Origin: Haliea alexandrii
GTDB lineage: Bacteria; Pseudomonadota; Gammaproteobacteria; Pseudomonadales; Halieaceae
Direction of reading: 5' to 3'
Assembly: GCF_003719295.1 (NCBI RefSeq)
Contig: NZ_RFLW01000003.1
Span: 1 to 64,000, forward strand
DNA: 64,000 bases
The number at the start of each line of letters is the position of its first letter. Within the stretch, counting starts at the first letter, position 1. Below the pieces are notes generated by a model. It had not been told where the DNA came from. It searched no databases and saw only the letters and a list, made by a program, of their open reading frames with translations. Made by a program: the position numbers and the translations under genes. Positions 62,197-64,000 of the stretch are shown here, piece after piece.

Positions 62197-62994
62197 CTAA
62201 CGAACGTCCGGCGGGTAGGGCTGCCAGCAAGGCGGTCGCTTCTCAGTGAACGCTCGTAGCCCCTCTTCATAGTCCGCGCCAGAATTGTTCTCGATGACAA
62301 GTTCCCATGCGTATTGCAGCGCCTCATCCAGGCTGCCTTGCTTGGCAGCCCAGATTGCGCGCTTGGTTCTCGCCATTGCAGCAGGCGAGTTTTCCAGCAT
62401 CAGCCGCGCTATCGCGAAGGCCCTGTCCAACAGCTGGTCAGCGGGAACCACCTCTCCCACCAATCCGCACTGCTGCGCCCGCGACGCAGACATGCGCTCC
62501 CTGGAGCCTAGCAGCGCCATGCGCAGTACTGCCTCGAGTGGCATACGACGTGCCAGTGCCACCGATTCAAGGGCAGACACCAGACCGACGTTGACGTGGC
62601 TATCAAAAAACGTCGCTGTATCAGCGGCGACGACGATATCGCTGTCTGCCAGGAAGTGCAGTCCGGCCCCGTTTACCAGTCCATTGACTGCACAGATCAC
62701 AGGCTTCCACACATCGTTGTGTCGCGAGGTCCACTTCATACTGTCGCTGGCGGCAGCACTACTGGACAGGTCCAGCGCCGGTATGTCCCCGATATCAGCG
62801 CCGCTACAGAAAGAGCGATTTCCCGCCCCGGTCACAATCGCCACAACGGCATTCGGATCGGTATTGAACGCCGTCCAGGCCTGCGGCAGCTCACGGTCCA
62901 TCGCGGCATCTATCGCATTGTGCCGGTGCTCCCTGTCCAGAGTGATCAGGGCGACACCACCAGACACTTCATACCGAAGGGATTCAAATATCAC
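62197..62994 (-). CDS. Enoyl-CoA hydratase family protein
   Basis: 265 residues from the GTG at 62994, chosen because homology begins at FESLRYEVSGGVALITL; the longer GTG at 63063 overlaps the upstream stop. Motifs: HRHNAIDAAMDRELPQAW, oxyanion-hole RSFCSGADIGDIPALD, VNGLVNGAGLHFLADSDIVV. VGLVSALESVALARRMP carries SALE, a glutamate at the catalytic region. It is preceded by a dehydrogenase gene and followed by a second crotonase gene, a usual beta-oxidation order. Confidence 0.86.
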   Translation of the reverse strand: MIFESLRYEVSGGVALITLDREHRHNAIDAAMDRELPQAWTAFNTDPNAVVAIVTGAGNRSFCSGADIGDIPALDLSSSAAASDSMKWTSRHNDVWKPVICAVNGLVNGAGLHFLADSDIVVAADTATFFDSHVNVGLVSALESVALARRMPLEAVLRMALLGSRERMSASRAQQCGLVGEVVPADQLLDRAFAIARLMLENSPAAMARTKRAIWAAKQGSLDEALQYAWELVIENNSGADYEEGLRAFTEKRPPCWQPYPPDVR

Positions 62995-63053
62995 TGCATG
63001 CTGCCCTTGTGTGATGGCTGAGGACGTGGAACCAGGTAGGAATGGGTGCCCAT

Positions 63054-64000
63054 TCAGGCGCACTCACGCTCGGCGAAAAGGTGATCCGCGATCTGCTTCT
63101 CCAGCCAGTCCGGTCCACAGTGCGTCAGCTCCAATTGCTTGGCACGCCGGTAGAAAAGTTGCGGATCGGCCTCGGTGGTATAGCCCAGGCCACCGTGAAC
63201 CTGAATGGCCACGGCAGCTACACGACAGAGCACATCACAGGCCTGTAACTTTGCCATCGCCGCAAGGTGCCGATAAGGCCTGTTCTCGTCCCTGTACCAG
63301 GCACCCTGGTATACAAGGGTACGAGCACCTTCGATGGCGACTTCCATGTCTGCGAGATAATGTGCGATGGACTGAAAACCGCCGATAGCCCGACCGAACG
63401 CGTGCCGATATTTGGCGTACTCCACACTGATCCCTTGCACGCGCTCCGCCGCGCCGATCGCGTAGGAGCCCAGGGCTAGCATGTGCTGCGCCATGGCCGC
63501 CTCCCAGCTCGACCAAACGCAGCGACCCTCCCCCAGCAGCTGCCCGCCCGGCAAATGGAAGTTGTGAAACGTTATGCCGTATAGCGGGTCCTTCGCGTGA
63601 TTTGCCTGATAGGCCATTTCTACTGTCCCATCCGCCATGCCGTTGTCCAGCGATGCGCGCTCCACCACAACTGCAACAACCTGGCCGGCTGCACCTTCGA
63701 GTCTGGCAAGCACAAGCAGTGTGTCCGCGGTGGCGGCGAACGGTACGAGTTGCTTTGCGCCAGTCAGAACGACAGAGCCCTCAATACGCTGTATCGAGGC
63801 GGTTATGCCCTCCTTGTCAGCCCTATTCCCTGGCTCTGATACGGCAATCGAGAACACGCGGACACCGCGCGCAATTGCTGCCAGCCACGCGGCCTTTTGT
63901 GGCTCACTTCCCGCGTGCTCGATCAGGCTGGCCGCCAGCAAAGAGCTACCCAAATAAGGTGAGACTGCCAGTGCGCGACCAAACTCTTCAGCAACTATCG
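63054..64000 (-). CDS. Acyl-CoA dehydrogenase, C-terminal part, runs off the right edge
   Basis: The frame is open to the last base of the window (the upstream part reads IVAEEFGRALAVSPYLGSSL), giving about 314 residues of the C-terminal part. The middle shows VFSIAVSEPGNRADKEGITA in the FAD region. The C-terminal half has SVEYAKYRHAFGRAIGGFQSIAHYLADM and AIQVHGGLGYTTEADPQLFYRRAKQLEL. It is the first visible gene of the long minus-strand operon, which probably begins further right. Confidence 0.85.
   Translation of the reverse strand, partial: IVAEEFGRALAVSPYLGSSLLAASLIEHAGSEPQKAAWLAAIARGVRVFSIAVSEPGNRADKEGITASIQRIEGSVVLTGAKQLVPFAATADTLLVLARLEGAAGQVVAVVVERASLDNGMADGTVEMAYQANHAKDPLYGITFHNFHLPGGQLLGEGRCVWSSWEAAMAQHMLALGSYAIGAAERVQGISVEYAKYRHAFGRAIGGFQSIAHYLADMEVAIEGARTLVYQGAWYRDENRPYRHLAAMAKLQACDVLCRVAAVAIQVHGGLGYTTEADPQLFYRRAKQLELTHCGPDWLEKQIADHLFAERECA

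Noticed and set aside
1-64000. CRISPR arrays, tRNA or rRNA genes, insertion sequences
   Set aside because: No regularly spaced repeats, no tRNA- or rRNA-like segment and no transposase were recognised.

Overview
The window looks like chromosome of a GC-rich marine-type gammaproteobacterium. Halieaceae/Spongiibacteraceae-like relatives would fit the mix of TonB-dependent receptor, DUF1330, DUF2889, thiolase/DUF35 and many acyl-CoA genes. The taxonomic placement is inference from gene content; no rRNA or other marker gene is present and I see no tRNA.

Region 1 (1-11.1 kb) is a defence island, every gene on the minus strand. In transcription order it carries a type I restriction-modification operon (hsdR, hsdM, hsdS), a Kiwa pair (kwaA, kwaB) whose genes overlap each other and hsdS, an Mrr-type restriction endonuclease, and a coupled pair made of a DUF3883 protein and a methyltransferase-HNH nuclease fusion. 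Three imperfect palindromes with integron attC character lie between these units: before hsdR, between kwaB and mrr, and after mrr. The core site in front of hsdR and the one behind kwaB are perfectly complementary over 10 bp, as expected for the two ends of a single cassette, so the whole hsdRMS-kwaAB block may have moved as one 6.7 kb cassette. No integrase gene is visible.

Region 2 (11.2-31 kb) is mostly housekeeping and accessory functions: an SbcCD/YhaNO-like nuclease-ATPase pair, a DUF1640 coiled-coil gene with a damaged start, an ADP-ribosylglycohydrolase with an S9 peptidase, an unusual three-gene operon (ATP-grasp ligase, papain-like cysteine peptidase candidate, fatty acid hydroxylase), a CNNM-type transporter, a serine hydrolase lipoprotein, an M28 peptidase and a diguanylate cyclase.

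Region 3 (30-64 kb) is a large catabolic cluster built on acyl-CoA chemistry: a TonB-dependent receptor, six acyl-CoA dehydrogenase genes (two forming an overlapping pair), four enoyl-CoA hydratases, a MaoC hydratase, a thioesterase, a CoA-transferase, short-chain dehydrogenases, a P450, a two-domain extradiol dioxygenase, a fused indolepyruvate-type ferredoxin oxidoreductase, and two thiolase/DUF35 sets. One thiolase lacks the nucleophilic cysteine and resembles Ltp2 retro-aldolases. P450 + paired dehydrogenase + MaoC + DUF35 + Ltp2-like thiolase is the enzyme set of actinobacterial cholesterol side-chain removal, so a steroid- or terpenoid-like substrate is a reasonable guess, not a proof. 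A TetR regulator sits in the cluster, and three copies of one palindrome (AATGTGA-N8-TCACATT) lie upstream of it and in the divergent promoter of the main operons, suggesting a local regulon.
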